From Fervidobacterium pennivorans (GTDB taxonomy: Bacteria; Thermotogota; Thermotogae; Thermotogales; Fervidobacteriaceae), in assembly GCF_001644665.1 (NCBI RefSeq), contig NZ_CP011393.1, forward strand, positions 704,001 through 768,000: DNA of 64,000 nucleotides, in the 5' to 3' direction. The notes under the pieces are model-generated. The model did no database searches and was not told the DNA's origin. It was given only the letters and a program-made list of their open reading frames with translations. Both the position numbers and the translations under genes were made by a program. Each line of letters begins with the position of its first letter. Within the stretch, counting starts at the first letter, position 1. Positions 27,492 through 35,781 of the stretch are shown in pieces.

Positions 27492-28652
27492 ATGAAAAAG
27501 TTGTTAAGTGTTATTCTTATGCTCGTCTTTTTGGTAAGCTTGTTTGCTGAAGTTGGGGTTTATAACGACAAAGTTGTTATTGGAACATTCCAAGCGTTGT
27601 CCGGTCCTTATGCAATCATCGGGCAAGAGATGAGCAAAGGAATGAAAGCGTACTTCAACTGGATTAACAGCAGAGGTGGTATCCATGGGAGAAAAATAGA
27701 ACTAATAATCGCTGATGACCAACTCAACCCAGCAAAGACTGTTGTTGAGGTCAAGAGGCTAGTTGAGCAAGACAAAGTCTTTGCAATTGTCGGTGGACTC
27801 GGAACTTATGGCTGTTTGGCAGTTATGGATTACCTCGAACAGAACAAAGTTCCATTTGTGTATCAGGGTGCGGGAACATCAAAACTCGTTATTCCTCCGA
27901 AAAAATACATCTTCGGTGTACAACCAGACTACACTCTTGAAGGAACACTTATCGGTAAGTACGTAGGAGAGATTGCGAAATTCAAAAATCCAGCAATCGT
28001 TTACATGAACAACGATATTGGTTTAGAAGGTTATGCTGCTTTTAAAGCTAAGCTTGAAGACTACAAAATGAAACCAGTTGTTGAGATTTCCTACAACCCA
28101 GCTGATACAGATTACAGCGGACTTGTTGTAAAGCTTGTTGAGAAGAATCCAGACGTTATTGTTATCTATGGACTTATTACAGACACAATAAGATGGGTTA
28201 AAACAATTCGCGACTATGGTCTTGATAGCAAGATAATCACCATCTATCCGAATGCTGACCCATCTTTCATCAAATTAGCTGGTAAATACGCTGAAGGTGT
28301 TATTTTTACAGGATGGGTGCCACTCGCGACTCCTGATAGGCCAGAATTTGTTAGAGATTATCAAAGAGCCATATCTATTTATCAACAAACATACCCGAAA
28401 GAAATAATGTCCTCATATGCAGTTGCCGGGTTTATTGCAGCAGAGGTATTCACAGAAGGCTTGATTAGGACTGGAAAGAACTTGACAAGGGAAGGTCTTG
28501 TGAAGGCTCTTGAAAGTTTCAAAAACTGGAATGGTATACTTGCAAAAGATATTACGTGGGGTCCAAACCTGAGACGCGGTAAGTCCTCAATGTATTTCAT
28601 GGTTGTTAAGAACGGTCAATTTGTGCCTCTCACCGACTTAATTAGACCATGA
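27492..28652 (+). CDS. ABC transporter substrate-binding protein, branched-chain amino acid type
   Basis: 386 residues. An N-terminal signal peptide (KKLLSVILMLVFLVSLFA, no lipobox cysteine evident) precedes a type I periplasmic fold: VVIGTFQALSGPYAIIGQEM, INSRGGIHGRKIELIIADDQ, AIVGGLGTYGCLAV. This is the LivK/HAAT family, whose members bind branched-chain amino acids, amides, urea or organic and aromatic acids. The specific ligand cannot be read here; the CoA-transferase next door hints at a carboxylate. Start ATG 27492 follows AGGAGGTG; the upstream GTG lies within that site. A strong hairpin separates it from the transporter genes. Confidence 0.9.
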   Translation: MKKLLSVILMLVFLVSLFAEVGVYNDKVVIGTFQALSGPYAIIGQEMSKGMKAYFNWINSRGGIHGRKIELIIADDQLNPAKTVVEVKRLVEQDKVFAIVGGLGTYGCLAVMDYLEQNKVPFVYQGAGTSKLVIPPKKYIFGVQPDYTLEGTLIGKYVGEIAKFKNPAIVYMNNDIGLEGYAAFKAKLEDYKMKPVVEISYNPADTDYSGLVVKLVEKNPDVIVIYGLITDTIRWVKTIRDYGLDSKIITIYPNADPSFIKLAGKYAEGVIFTGWVPLATPDRPEFVRDYQRAISIYQQTYPKEIMSSYAVAGFIAAEVFTEGLIRTGKNLTREGLVKALESFKNWNGILAKDITWGPNLRRGKSSMYFMVVKNGQFVPLTDLIRP

Positions 28653-28727
28653 GAAATTAAAACGGTTTTTTGAAAAAGAATATTTCAGCGGTAATCGCAA
28701 AGTATTTTGTTTGCTGAAAACTTGTGT

Positions 28728-28784
28728 GCCGCGGGCGATAGTTAAGGTGAATTAAAACTCTCCCGATAAAAGCCCGCGGCTTTT
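28728..28784 (+). terminator. Large hairpin between binding-protein and transporter genes
   Basis: GCCGCGGGC (28728-28736) pairs with GCCCGCGGC (28772-28780), followed by TTTTGT; the 35-base loop is A/T-rich. A smaller inverted repeat TTTCAGC/GCTGAAA (28683-28689, 28713-28719) precedes it. Probably a partial terminator or mRNA stabiliser giving more binding protein than permease. Confidence 0.7.
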
Positions 28785-28846
28785 GTAAGTAAGGTAAGAA
28801 TGAAGTCGAACAACGGCAACATTAAAAAAACGGGAGTTGAGAAGTG

Positions 28847-29611
28847 ATGCTAAAGCTTGAGAATATAACGGTTAGGTTTTCTGGACTTGTGGCAGTTGAC
28901 AACCTTTCGATGGAAGTCAAGGAAAAAACCATACATTCCCTGATAGGACCCAACGGTGCTGGCAAAACCACTGTTTTTAACGCCATATCTGGATTGGTTA
29001 AACACGATGGGAGTATTATCCTTGATGGCAAGGATATCACTCACGTGCCGGTTCACAAAAGAGTTTATCATGGTCTTGGAAGAAGTTTCCAGAACATCAT
29101 TATCTTCAAATATATGACCGTATTACAGAATTTAATGCTTGGGTATCACTCGAAATTGGATTACAATCATTTCGATGAAGTTATGTATACGAGTAGATTC
29201 TCATTGGAGGAACGAAAGGCAAGATTGAAAGCTATAGAAGTAGCTGATTTACTTGGTATAAAGAGCATACTGGGAGTTTACGCTGGAACACTTCCATACG
29301 GTTTCCAAAAACTCATCGACGTCGGAAGAGCGCTTATGACTGAGCCAAAAATACTCCTTCTTGACGAACCTGCTGCAGGTTTGACCGAGAAGGAATCAGA
29401 TATTCTCAAAGAGAGAATCATTAAGATAAAAGATAGGGGGATTACTGTTTTTCTCATTGAACACGATATGCGCATGGTGCTCGATATATCGGACAGAATA
29501 ACTGTAATTAATTTTGGAAAAAAGATTGCGGAAGGTACAGCTCAAGATGTTATCAATAACGAAGAAGTTATAAAAGCGTACCTTGGTTCAGGTACAGCAA
29601 CAACCCAATAA
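28847..29611 (+). CDS. ABC transporter ATPase, LivG family
   Basis: 254 residues, one of the two cytoplasmic ATPases of a branched-chain-type importer. Walker A GPNGAGKTT, LivG-type GRSFQNIIIF, signature region YGFQKLIDVGRAL (Phe in place of the usual Gln), Walker B ILLLDEPAAGLTEKE, and H-loop FLIEHDMRMV. ATG 28847 follows CGGGAG. Next gene begins 21 bases on. Confidence 0.9.
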   Translation: MLKLENITVRFSGLVAVDNLSMEVKEKTIHSLIGPNGAGKTTVFNAISGLVKHDGSIILDGKDITHVPVHKRVYHGLGRSFQNIIIFKYMTVLQNLMLGYHSKLDYNHFDEVMYTSRFSLEERKARLKAIEVADLLGIKSILGVYAGTLPYGFQKLIDVGRALMTEPKILLLDEPAAGLTEKESDILKERIIKIKDRGITVFLIEHDMRMVLDISDRITVINFGKKIAEGTAQDVINNEEVIKAYLGSGTATTQ

Positions 29612-29632
29612 TGGTTCAGAGAGGTGAAAACA

Positions 29633-30361
29633 ATGAAGTTTTTTCAACGAACAGACACTAAGGACATTTTAGTCAAGGGGCTTAATGTCTGGTATGGACC
29701 TGTTCATGCTGTAAAAGGTATAGACCTAAACATTCCAGCTGGAAGCGTAACGGCCATACTTGGTGCCAATGGAGCGGGCAAAAGTTCAACATTAAAAGCT
29801 ATTGTTGGAAGTGTCAAATACAATGGAACAATAATCCTTGGAAATGAATCTATAGATGCTCTACCTGTTCACGAAAGAGTAAAAAAGGGAGTTGTGTTGT
29901 GTCCAGAAGGTAGAGGGATATTTTACCAAATGACTGTAAAAGAAAACCTCTTGGCAGGGGCTTATACAAACAAGACCCCAAACTTCGACTTCGTTTTTGA
30001 TATCTTTCCATTCTTAAAAGAACGGCTCAACCAAATAGCAGGTACTTTATCAGGTGGAGAACAACAAATGTTAGCAATTGCAAGAGCCCTGATGGCAAAT
30101 CCTAAATACTTGCTCCTCGATGAGCCTTCGCTTGGATTGGCTCCTATCGTTATTGAGAAGATTGTAGAAGTAATAAAACATGTCAACGAGTCTTTGAAAA
30201 TTACTGTTGTACTTGTGGAACAAAACACATCCGTAGCTCTCGGCATTGCACATTATGGTTATGTTTTAGAAAACGGAAGAGTGGCACTTTCTGGCAATGC
30301 GGAAGAGCTTAAAGATAACCCAGTTGTTCGCGAGAAATATCTTGGGGGTGTTAGAAAGTGA
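29633..30361 (+). CDS. ABC transporter ATPase, LivF family
   Basis: 242 residues, second ATPase of the importer. Walker A GANGAGKSST, CPEGRGIFYQMTVKENL, signature LSGGEQQMLAIARAL, Walker B YLLLDEPSLGLAP, and VVLVEQNTSVAL are typical of LivF. Start ATG 29633 has GAGGTG 7 bases ahead; the GTG at 29624 falls in the ribosome site. Its stop overlaps the LivH start by 4 bases (GTGA). Confidence 0.92.
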   Translation: MKFFQRTDTKDILVKGLNVWYGPVHAVKGIDLNIPAGSVTAILGANGAGKSSTLKAIVGSVKYNGTIILGNESIDALPVHERVKKGVVLCPEGRGIFYQMTVKENLLAGAYTNKTPNFDFVFDIFPFLKERLNQIAGTLSGGEQQMLAIARALMANPKYLLLDEPSLGLAPIVIEKIVEVIKHVNESLKITVVLVEQNTSVALGIAHYGYVLENGRVALSGNAEELKDNPVVREKYLGGVRK

Positions 30362-31236
30362 TAAACCAAATACTTCTTGGCCTTTCAACAGGTGCTATGT
30401 ATTCATTAGTCGCTATAGGGCTTGTCATGATGTATAAAGTGAGTGGTGTTATGAACTTCGCTTACGGAAATATGGGGATGTTCATGACTTATGTAATTTG
30501 GTGGTTGAGTTCTTCAATTGGGCTCAATATATTTGTTTCCATAGCATTAGGAATAATATTTGCTGCTCTCATAGGTATTTTAGTAGAACGATACGGCTTG
30601 AGACCAATAAGACATCTTTCTCACGGTTCGATGCTTATCGTTACGTTTGGAATACTCATGATTTTGGAAGGGTTGGCTGTCCAACTCTGGGGGACTGAAT
30701 ATAAATCATTCCCTGAGCTTATAACGGGTGCTCCATATGTGATAAAGGGAGATTTTGGAATAATGGTTATTCGTAGGCAAGATATATTGGTCTTTTCAAT
30801 ACTTGCAGTGGTTTCAATTGCCATCGCTCTGTTTACTAAGTTTACCAAGTTTGGTATCGCCGTTCGTGCAGTTTCAGAGAATGAGGAAATTGCAAGCTAT
30901 ATGGGTATAAATGTGGGGTCTGTTCTAGCATTTTCTTGGGCTTTTGGAACGGCTATGGCTGCACTGGTAGGAGTAATTGCCGCACCTAAAGTTTTCGTCT
31001 CACCAACAATGCTTACATTCTATCAAATACAAGGTTTCACAGCTGCTGTCTTGGGCGGATTTGAAACATTTACTGGAGCAGTTTTCGGTGGCTTGCTGTT
31101 AGGTGTCATAGAGAAAATCGTGGGTAATTACATTTCTGAAGGTTTTAAGGCATCGATTTCGTTGGTTATCATAGTGATGGTCTTGGTCTTTTTCCCGAAT
31201 GGCTTGTTTGGAAGAAGAGTAAGGAGGCGAGCTTGA
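30358..31236 (+). CDS. ABC transporter permease, LivH family
   Basis: 292 residues, about eight membrane helices. Family motifs: GLSTGAMYSLVAIGLVMMYK, GVMNFAYGNMGMFMTY, AVSENEEIASYMGINV (cytoplasmic coupling loop), AAVLGGFETFTGAVFGGLLLG. Start GTG 30358 overlaps the LivF stop. Its own TGA overlaps the ATG of the next gene by one base, so translation of the two permeases is coupled. Confidence 0.92.
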   Translation: MINQILLGLSTGAMYSLVAIGLVMMYKVSGVMNFAYGNMGMFMTYVIWWLSSSIGLNIFVSIALGIIFAALIGILVERYGLRPIRHLSHGSMLIVTFGILMILEGLAVQLWGTEYKSFPELITGAPYVIKGDFGIMVIRRQDILVFSILAVVSIAIALFTKFTKFGIAVRAVSENEEIASYMGINVGSVLAFSWAFGTAMAALVGVIAAPKVFVSPTMLTFYQIQGFTAAVLGGFETFTGAVFGGLLLGVIEKIVGNYISEGFKASISLVIIVMVLVFFPNGLFGRRVRRRA

Positions 31237-32951
31237 TGCTTTGGATTTGGTTGATACTAGCGTTGTTGCCATTTTTGCTACTAAAAAGTGCTTTCATAAT
31301 TACCATACTTAGCCTTGTAGGAATTTACGCGCTCGCCACATTAGGTTTAAACTTGATTATGGGATATTCAGGGCAAATATCAATAGGTCACGCAGCCTTT
31401 ATGAGCATAGGTGCTTACACTTCCACTTTGCTTGTTATGCAGTACAACATTCCTGTTGTGTTTGGAATAATATTGGGTGGAATAACAGCTTTTATCTTTG
31501 GTATTTTAATAGGTTTCCCTGCACTGAGATTGTCAGGCTTTTACCTTGCCATCGCAACAATGGGGTTTGTTGTTGCTATTGAACAACTCTTCAGTTACCT
31601 TGAACACATTACAGGCGGGCATGCAGGGATAAGGAACATACCTTTTCCCTTCTTATGGAATTCCGACGTAGAAAAGTATCTGTTAGTATTTGCTTTCTTA
31701 TTCGTCGCTTACGTTGTTGCTGATAGGCTAATAAACTCCAAAACCGGACGTGCTTGGATGGCAGTTAGGGAGAACGAAATTGCAGCATCTGTGATGGGTG
31801 TAAATATTGCATGGTACAAAGTCCTTGCTTTTGCAATTGGTTCCATGTTCGCTGGTATAGCTGGTGCACTTTATGCACATGTTATCGGTTACATAGCGCC
31901 AAGTGATTTTGGAATAGCAAAATCTCTCGACTTATTGGCTATATCTGTTATAGGTGGTATGGCATCAATAGATGGTCCTTTCTACGGGGCGCTCATTTAT
32001 GTTGCTATGCCATTTTTGTTTAGTAGGTCAAACTTCTCTCTCTCAATCATTTTTGGAGCTTTGCTTATCTTCGTTGTTCTCTTTATGCCATTAGGGATAA
32101 GTTTCTACGTAAAAATATTCAGAATGAACTATTTCAACGCTCTTATAGCGTATCTAAAAAAATCCAGGAGACCATTTGGGATGTTTGTTCAAACTCCCGT
32201 TGGGCGAATACACTATATTAAACATGGAAGCGGAAATATCCCGGTTGTATTAGTCCATGGTAACTTCGCTTCTTCCAGATTTTTTGAGCCATTGATAAAA
32301 AAAATTCCAGAACACCAATTCACGGTTTATGCACTCGATCTGCCAAATTTTGGTTTCTCGGATGAACTCCCAGGGGATGTAAGTATTGAAAAATACGTTG
32401 ATGCGTTGGAAAGCTTTGTGAAAACGCTCGGGATAAACAATTTCATATTGCTTGGTCATTCTTTAGGTGGAGCAGTTGCCATGGGATACGCCATAAGACA
32501 TTCCAAAAACTTAGCTAAATTGGTATTGGTTGACCCTGCACCGATTTTTGGCATGCCACGTTACGATGAATCGGCTTACAAAATTATAGATGTTTATAGG
32601 AAAAATCCAGATATGATTAAGCGGGCCTTGATGATGAACGCTCCGAATTACGATGATGAGGAGTTCTTTGACAGAATAACATCAGATGCCCTAAGAATGG
32701 CAAAGAAAGCGTTCATAGGTAATGCAAAAGCCCTAGCTGATTATAACTACATAGATAAAGCAGTGTTATTAGAAGTGCCTGTTGTAGTAATTTACGGTGA
32801 TAAAGATGTTATACTTGATTATGAAAGCATGAAGAAAACAGCGGAAGCCTTTCCAAAAGGTAAGTTGATAGTGCTGAAAGATATCGGGCATAGTCCGGTT
32901 ATAGAAGCACCAGAAAAGGTTATAAAACATCTCACAGATATAGTAACATAA
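31236..32951 (+). CDS. LivM permease fused to a C-terminal alpha/beta hydrolase
   Basis: 571 residues. Residues 1-~300 are a LivM permease: LNLIMGYSGQISIGHAAFMSIGA in its first half, FYLAIATMGFVVAIEQLF, AVRENEIAASVMGVN, ISVIGGMASIDGPFYGAL. From about 314 a complete alpha/beta hydrolase follows, with oxyanion loop VHGNFAS, nucleophile in GHSLGG (Ser409), acid in YGDKDVIL (Asp524) and IGHSPVIEAP (His552). The linker is basic (KIFRMN...YLKKSRR), so the hydrolase should face the cytoplasm. An internal ATG at 32181 has AGGAG 10 bases before it and could also give a free hydrolase. Such a fusion is unusual for this transporter family. The hydrolase may act on the imported compound (inference). Confidence 0.92.
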   Translation: MLWIWLILALLPFLLLKSAFIITILSLVGIYALATLGLNLIMGYSGQISIGHAAFMSIGAYTSTLLVMQYNIPVVFGIILGGITAFIFGILIGFPALRLSGFYLAIATMGFVVAIEQLFSYLEHITGGHAGIRNIPFPFLWNSDVEKYLLVFAFLFVAYVVADRLINSKTGRAWMAVRENEIAASVMGVNIAWYKVLAFAIGSMFAGIAGALYAHVIGYIAPSDFGIAKSLDLLAISVIGGMASIDGPFYGALIYVAMPFLFSRSNFSLSIIFGALLIFVVLFMPLGISFYVKIFRMNYFNALIAYLKKSRRPFGMFVQTPVGRIHYIKHGSGNIPVVLVHGNFASSRFFEPLIKKIPEHQFTVYALDLPNFGFSDELPGDVSIEKYVDALESFVKTLGINNFILLGHSLGGAVAMGYAIRHSKNLAKLVLVDPAPIFGMPRYDESAYKIIDVYRKNPDMIKRALMMNAPNYDDEEFFDRITSDALRMAKKAFIGNAKALADYNYIDKAVLLEVPVVVIYGDKDVILDYESMKKTAEAFPKGKLIVLKDIGHSPVIEAPEKVIKHLTDIVT

Positions 32952-33065
32952 TGTTCATAAAAATTTTTAAACGATTTTGATAATAAAAAGGTCAAAACTA
33001 TTGGGAACAAGTGATAGGTTTCAAACAGTTGTATTTTTCCAAATCACGAAAGGGAGGGAACCATG

Positions 33066-33530
33066 ATGAGAAAGTTGTTACTGATGGCTGTTTTGGTGAT
33101 GGGAGCGGTAGGATTCTCGTTCATAGGTGTTCAGGCTGAAAACCTGCAAGATCAGGTCTATGCTTTGTATGGAAGATTTGATGCAGGGATACTCACTCTG
33201 ATGTATCCAGTCGGCTGGTATGATTTTGAAACTCAAGAATTTAGTATGGTATCGCAATTCGATGTGAATGATCTGATGTTCGGTTTGAATCTGAAGCTGC
33301 CACTTGGACTTGTATACTTGCGTGGTGCTGCTTATACGACTGTTGGTGATGTGATGAACTTCTCCGAAAACGGAACACTTGGCATCTACGGTAGGTTTGG
33401 CGCAGGTCTCAATGTTTTGTTCTTAACAGCTGAAGCTGGAGTAAGGCTCTTTTATTTGTACGGAGACCCAGAATTCCAATTCAACTTATCACCTCAGTCT
33501 TTCTACATCGCTTTGGGTCTTTCTTTCTAA
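33066..33530 (+). CDS. Small secreted protein, possible outer-membrane beta-barrel
   Basis: 154 residues. Signal peptide RKLLLMAVLVMGAVGFSFIGVQA with cleavage probably before AENLQD. The mature part is rich in alternating hydrophobic/aromatic strands (LYGRFDAGILTLMYPVGWY, FGLNLKLPLGLVYLRGAAY, LGIYGRFGAGLNVLFLTAEAG) and ends in Phe (YIALGLSF), a pattern seen in small outer-membrane barrels. I recognise no named family. Start is the second of two ATG codons; GGGAGGGAA precedes. It stands alone, closed by a terminator. Confidence 0.7.
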   Translation: MRKLLLMAVLVMGAVGFSFIGVQAENLQDQVYALYGRFDAGILTLMYPVGWYDFETQEFSMVSQFDVNDLMFGLNLKLPLGLVYLRGAAYTTVGDVMNFSENGTLGIYGRFGAGLNVLFLTAEAGVRLFYLYGDPEFQFNLSPQSFYIALGLSF

Positions 33531-33600
33531 TACCTCATTTAACTGAATTTTGAGCCTTGCTTATTACTTGGTAAAACAAAGATATCTTTATAAAAATCAG

Positions 33601-33653
33601 AAAACGGTTTGCCTGTTTATCCAAAGTTTGGGTTAAGGCAAACCGTTTTTTTG
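33601..33653. terminator. Bidirectional intrinsic terminator
   Basis: AAAACGGTTTGCC (33601-33613) pairs with GGCAAACCGTTTT (33637-33649), loop of 23 bases, T-run on the plus strand (and A-rich start giving T's on the minus strand). Lies between converging genes. Confidence 0.85.
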
Positions 33654-33656
33654 TAG

Positions 33657-34829
33657 TCAAAGGGAGATTTCTATCAGTTTTTTCAAGATAAATTCCGTAG
33701 CCCTTACGTCGTCCTCGTTGTAGGTAAGTATCTCCTGGAGTATCCTCTCGTCTCCAGTTGCCAAGTATTCAGCATAAGAGTGGACCACAAGCTGACCGTT
33801 TAACTGCGTGCGCCAATTAAAACCAAAGTACCTTGCTATACTTTTGAGTGAATAAGAGGGAACTGGCAGGGCTACGTGGTCAATATACAGCTTGTATACA
33901 TCTACAAATCTATTGAAAAAGCTCTTAGATAGTTCAACATTGTATTTTCGAGCCAGCTTTTTAAATCTGTTTATCTCGTAGTTATGAAAATGGTAAACTG
34001 GCTTGTTTGTTTTGGAGATATACTTGACAACTTCTTTAAAGACATTGGACTCTGAACTTGGATCTGAAGCCAAAAATGGAATGTAAACACCATCATCCAG
34101 AATTCCGAAAAGATAATCAAAGTTTATTGGAGTATAACTTTCAATATCAAGGTATAACCCTTCAGAAATCTTTGGGACAGGTCTAATAAGTATAGGTCTA
34201 TTTTCTAAGATACTCTGTGCTTGAACAATAAGCCGTTTTGTTTTTTCCTTACCAATCAGTTGCTCAACTATTGGGCTCATATTTATTACATCTTTTAGTG
34301 TGTTAATACCATACGAATTCAACTTTTCTAAGGTTTTTCCTTTTACACCGTGTAAAAATGTTAGACTTTCTGAATTGACAATTTCTTTGAAACATTCAGA
34401 AGAAAATGGGCACGTTCGGCACAAGTGAGTTTTCATTACCCTGAATTCATCTGTTTCACAGAAGCTGCCTATCATAGAAAGCATTCTACTAACGTAAGGT
34501 TTCCAGTTAACAGAAACACTATAATAGGGGCTCTCAATTATTATCGTGTCCAACTTTTTTCCATTGCTCTCAATGACATATCCAACGAACGCACTTTCAA
34601 GCATATGGTATTCAGAAAGCTTTTTTCCAGTTTTTAGTATCCTCACGATAAATGGGGTTTCAGAAACGATTTCGTCTACTTCTGCAATAAGTATGCAACC
34701 AAAAGCGTCTGTTTGATAGGTAGCAACAGACAATAGAAACTTTTTGTTTTTTTCCCTGTTTCTTATTTCAAACTTTGCCTTTCTTGGACAAAAATATATG
34801 GTTTTCACATCTTTACTTGAGATTACCAT
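33657..34829 (-). CDS. TM0106-type RecB-like putative nuclease
   Basis: 390 residues. The N-terminal ~150 resemble Cas4/RecB-like PD-(D/E)XK proteins with a four-cysteine set that could hold an iron-sulfur cluster: Cys14 (YFCPRK), then Cys137, Cys140 and Cys146 (HLCRTCPFSSECF). A helix-hairpin-helix-like stretch follows (LHGVKGKTLEKLNSYGI), and then an RNase H/exonuclease-like domain: GLYLDIES (Asp228/Glu230), YHFHNYEINRF and TYNEDDVRATEF. The usual acidic-x-Lys of the N-terminal nuclease site appears changed (RILKTG), so activity may lie in the C-terminal part. Start ATG has AGGTG 6 bases ahead. Cellular role is not established. Confidence 0.8.
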   Translation of the reverse strand: MVISSKDVKTIYFCPRKAKFEIRNREKNKKFLLSVATYQTDAFGCILIAEVDEIVSETPFIVRILKTGKKLSEYHMLESAFVGYVIESNGKKLDTIIIESPYYSVSVNWKPYVSRMLSMIGSFCETDEFRVMKTHLCRTCPFSSECFKEIVNSESLTFLHGVKGKTLEKLNSYGINTLKDVINMSPIVEQLIGKEKTKRLIVQAQSILENRPILIRPVPKISEGLYLDIESYTPINFDYLFGILDDGVYIPFLASDPSSESNVFKEVVKYISKTNKPVYHFHNYEINRFKKLARKYNVELSKSFFNRFVDVYKLYIDHVALPVPSYSLKSIARYFGFNWRTQLNGQLVVHSYAEYLATGDERILQEILTYNEDDVRATEFILKKLIEISL

Positions 34830-34862
34830 TTTTCACACCTTTGAGATTCAAGGATTTTTACA

Positions 34863-35633
34863 TTAAAAATACTTAGCCAAGAACTCTGCTATAAACTTAT
34901 CACCGAAAAACTTTCTGACGAAATAGTAAGTCATCTTGTTACCAAAGCCTGGGATGTATAAGGGCTTACCACTTTCGAATGCCTTTAGTGCACCAGCTAC
35001 TACCTGCTCAGGGGTCATTAACTTACCCTTAGTTTCCATCTTTGCCCTTTCGAAAAACTTCGTCTCAGTGGGACCTGGTGCAACACACAAAACGTGAACA
35101 TTTTTCACTTTCAGCTCAGCCCACAAGCTCATTGAAAGGTTGTAAACATAAGCTTTTGTTGCACCATAAACTGCCAGATGAGGAATAGGGAAGAAACCCG
35201 CAACAGATGCGACATTTATTATCCCACCGCTTTCTCTTTTTGCCATTTCGGCACCGTAGTAACGAGTTAATTTTGTTAACGCAGAGATATTTAACTCTAT
35301 CATCTGGATATAATCATCCAGACTATTACTAAAGAAATCACCGTAAAGCCCAAATCCTGCGTTATTTACGAGCAAATCAATGCTAAACCGTGAAGTGTTA
35401 TCAAGAACCATATCTAAATCTTTTGTAAGGTCTGCTTGTAAAATAACAACACTTGAATCCGAGATTTTGTGAATCTCATCTGCCACTTCTGTTAGTGCTG
35501 TCAAATTTCTTCCAATAAGTATCAAGTTAAGTCCTCTTTTGGCAAGTTGAAAAGCGAATTCTCTGCCAATTCCAGAGGAAGCGCCCGTAACAAGTGCCCA
35601 ACGATATATTCCAAGGTCGTATCTTTTTGTCAT
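34863..35633 (-). CDS. Short-chain dehydrogenase/reductase
   Basis: 256 residues, classical SDR with Rossmann motif LVTGASSGIGREFA, LLVNNAGFGLYG, catalytic Ser in NVASVAGF and YxxxK in VYGATKAYV. The C-terminal segment (RKFFGDKFIAEFLAKYF) looks like a membrane-associated or helical tail, as in DltE/YqjQ-like members. Substrate unknown. Start ATG 35633 follows GAGGAGGTG. It lies 33 bases upstream of the nuclease gene and may be co-transcribed with it; it diverges from the MATE gene. Confidence 0.9.
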   Translation of the reverse strand: MTKRYDLGIYRWALVTGASSGIGREFAFQLAKRGLNLILIGRNLTALTEVADEIHKISDSSVVILQADLTKDLDMVLDNTSRFSIDLLVNNAGFGLYGDFFSNSLDDYIQMIELNISALTKLTRYYGAEMAKRESGGIINVASVAGFFPIPHLAVYGATKAYVYNLSMSLWAELKVKNVHVLCVAPGPTETKFFERAKMETKGKLMTPEQVVAGALKAFESGKPLYIPGFGNKMTYYFVRKFFGDKFIAEFLAKYF

Positions 35634-35781
35634 TCCCAGCTCACCTCCTCACATTGAATTATACACTCTTTATGGTAGAATAGGAAGTGATAACTTCGGT
35701 TTTCGAACAAAATGGGAGAACTCGTGAGGGGAACATTCCAGCATTGCAAAATCTATACATTCAGAGGTGAAACAAAAGTAT

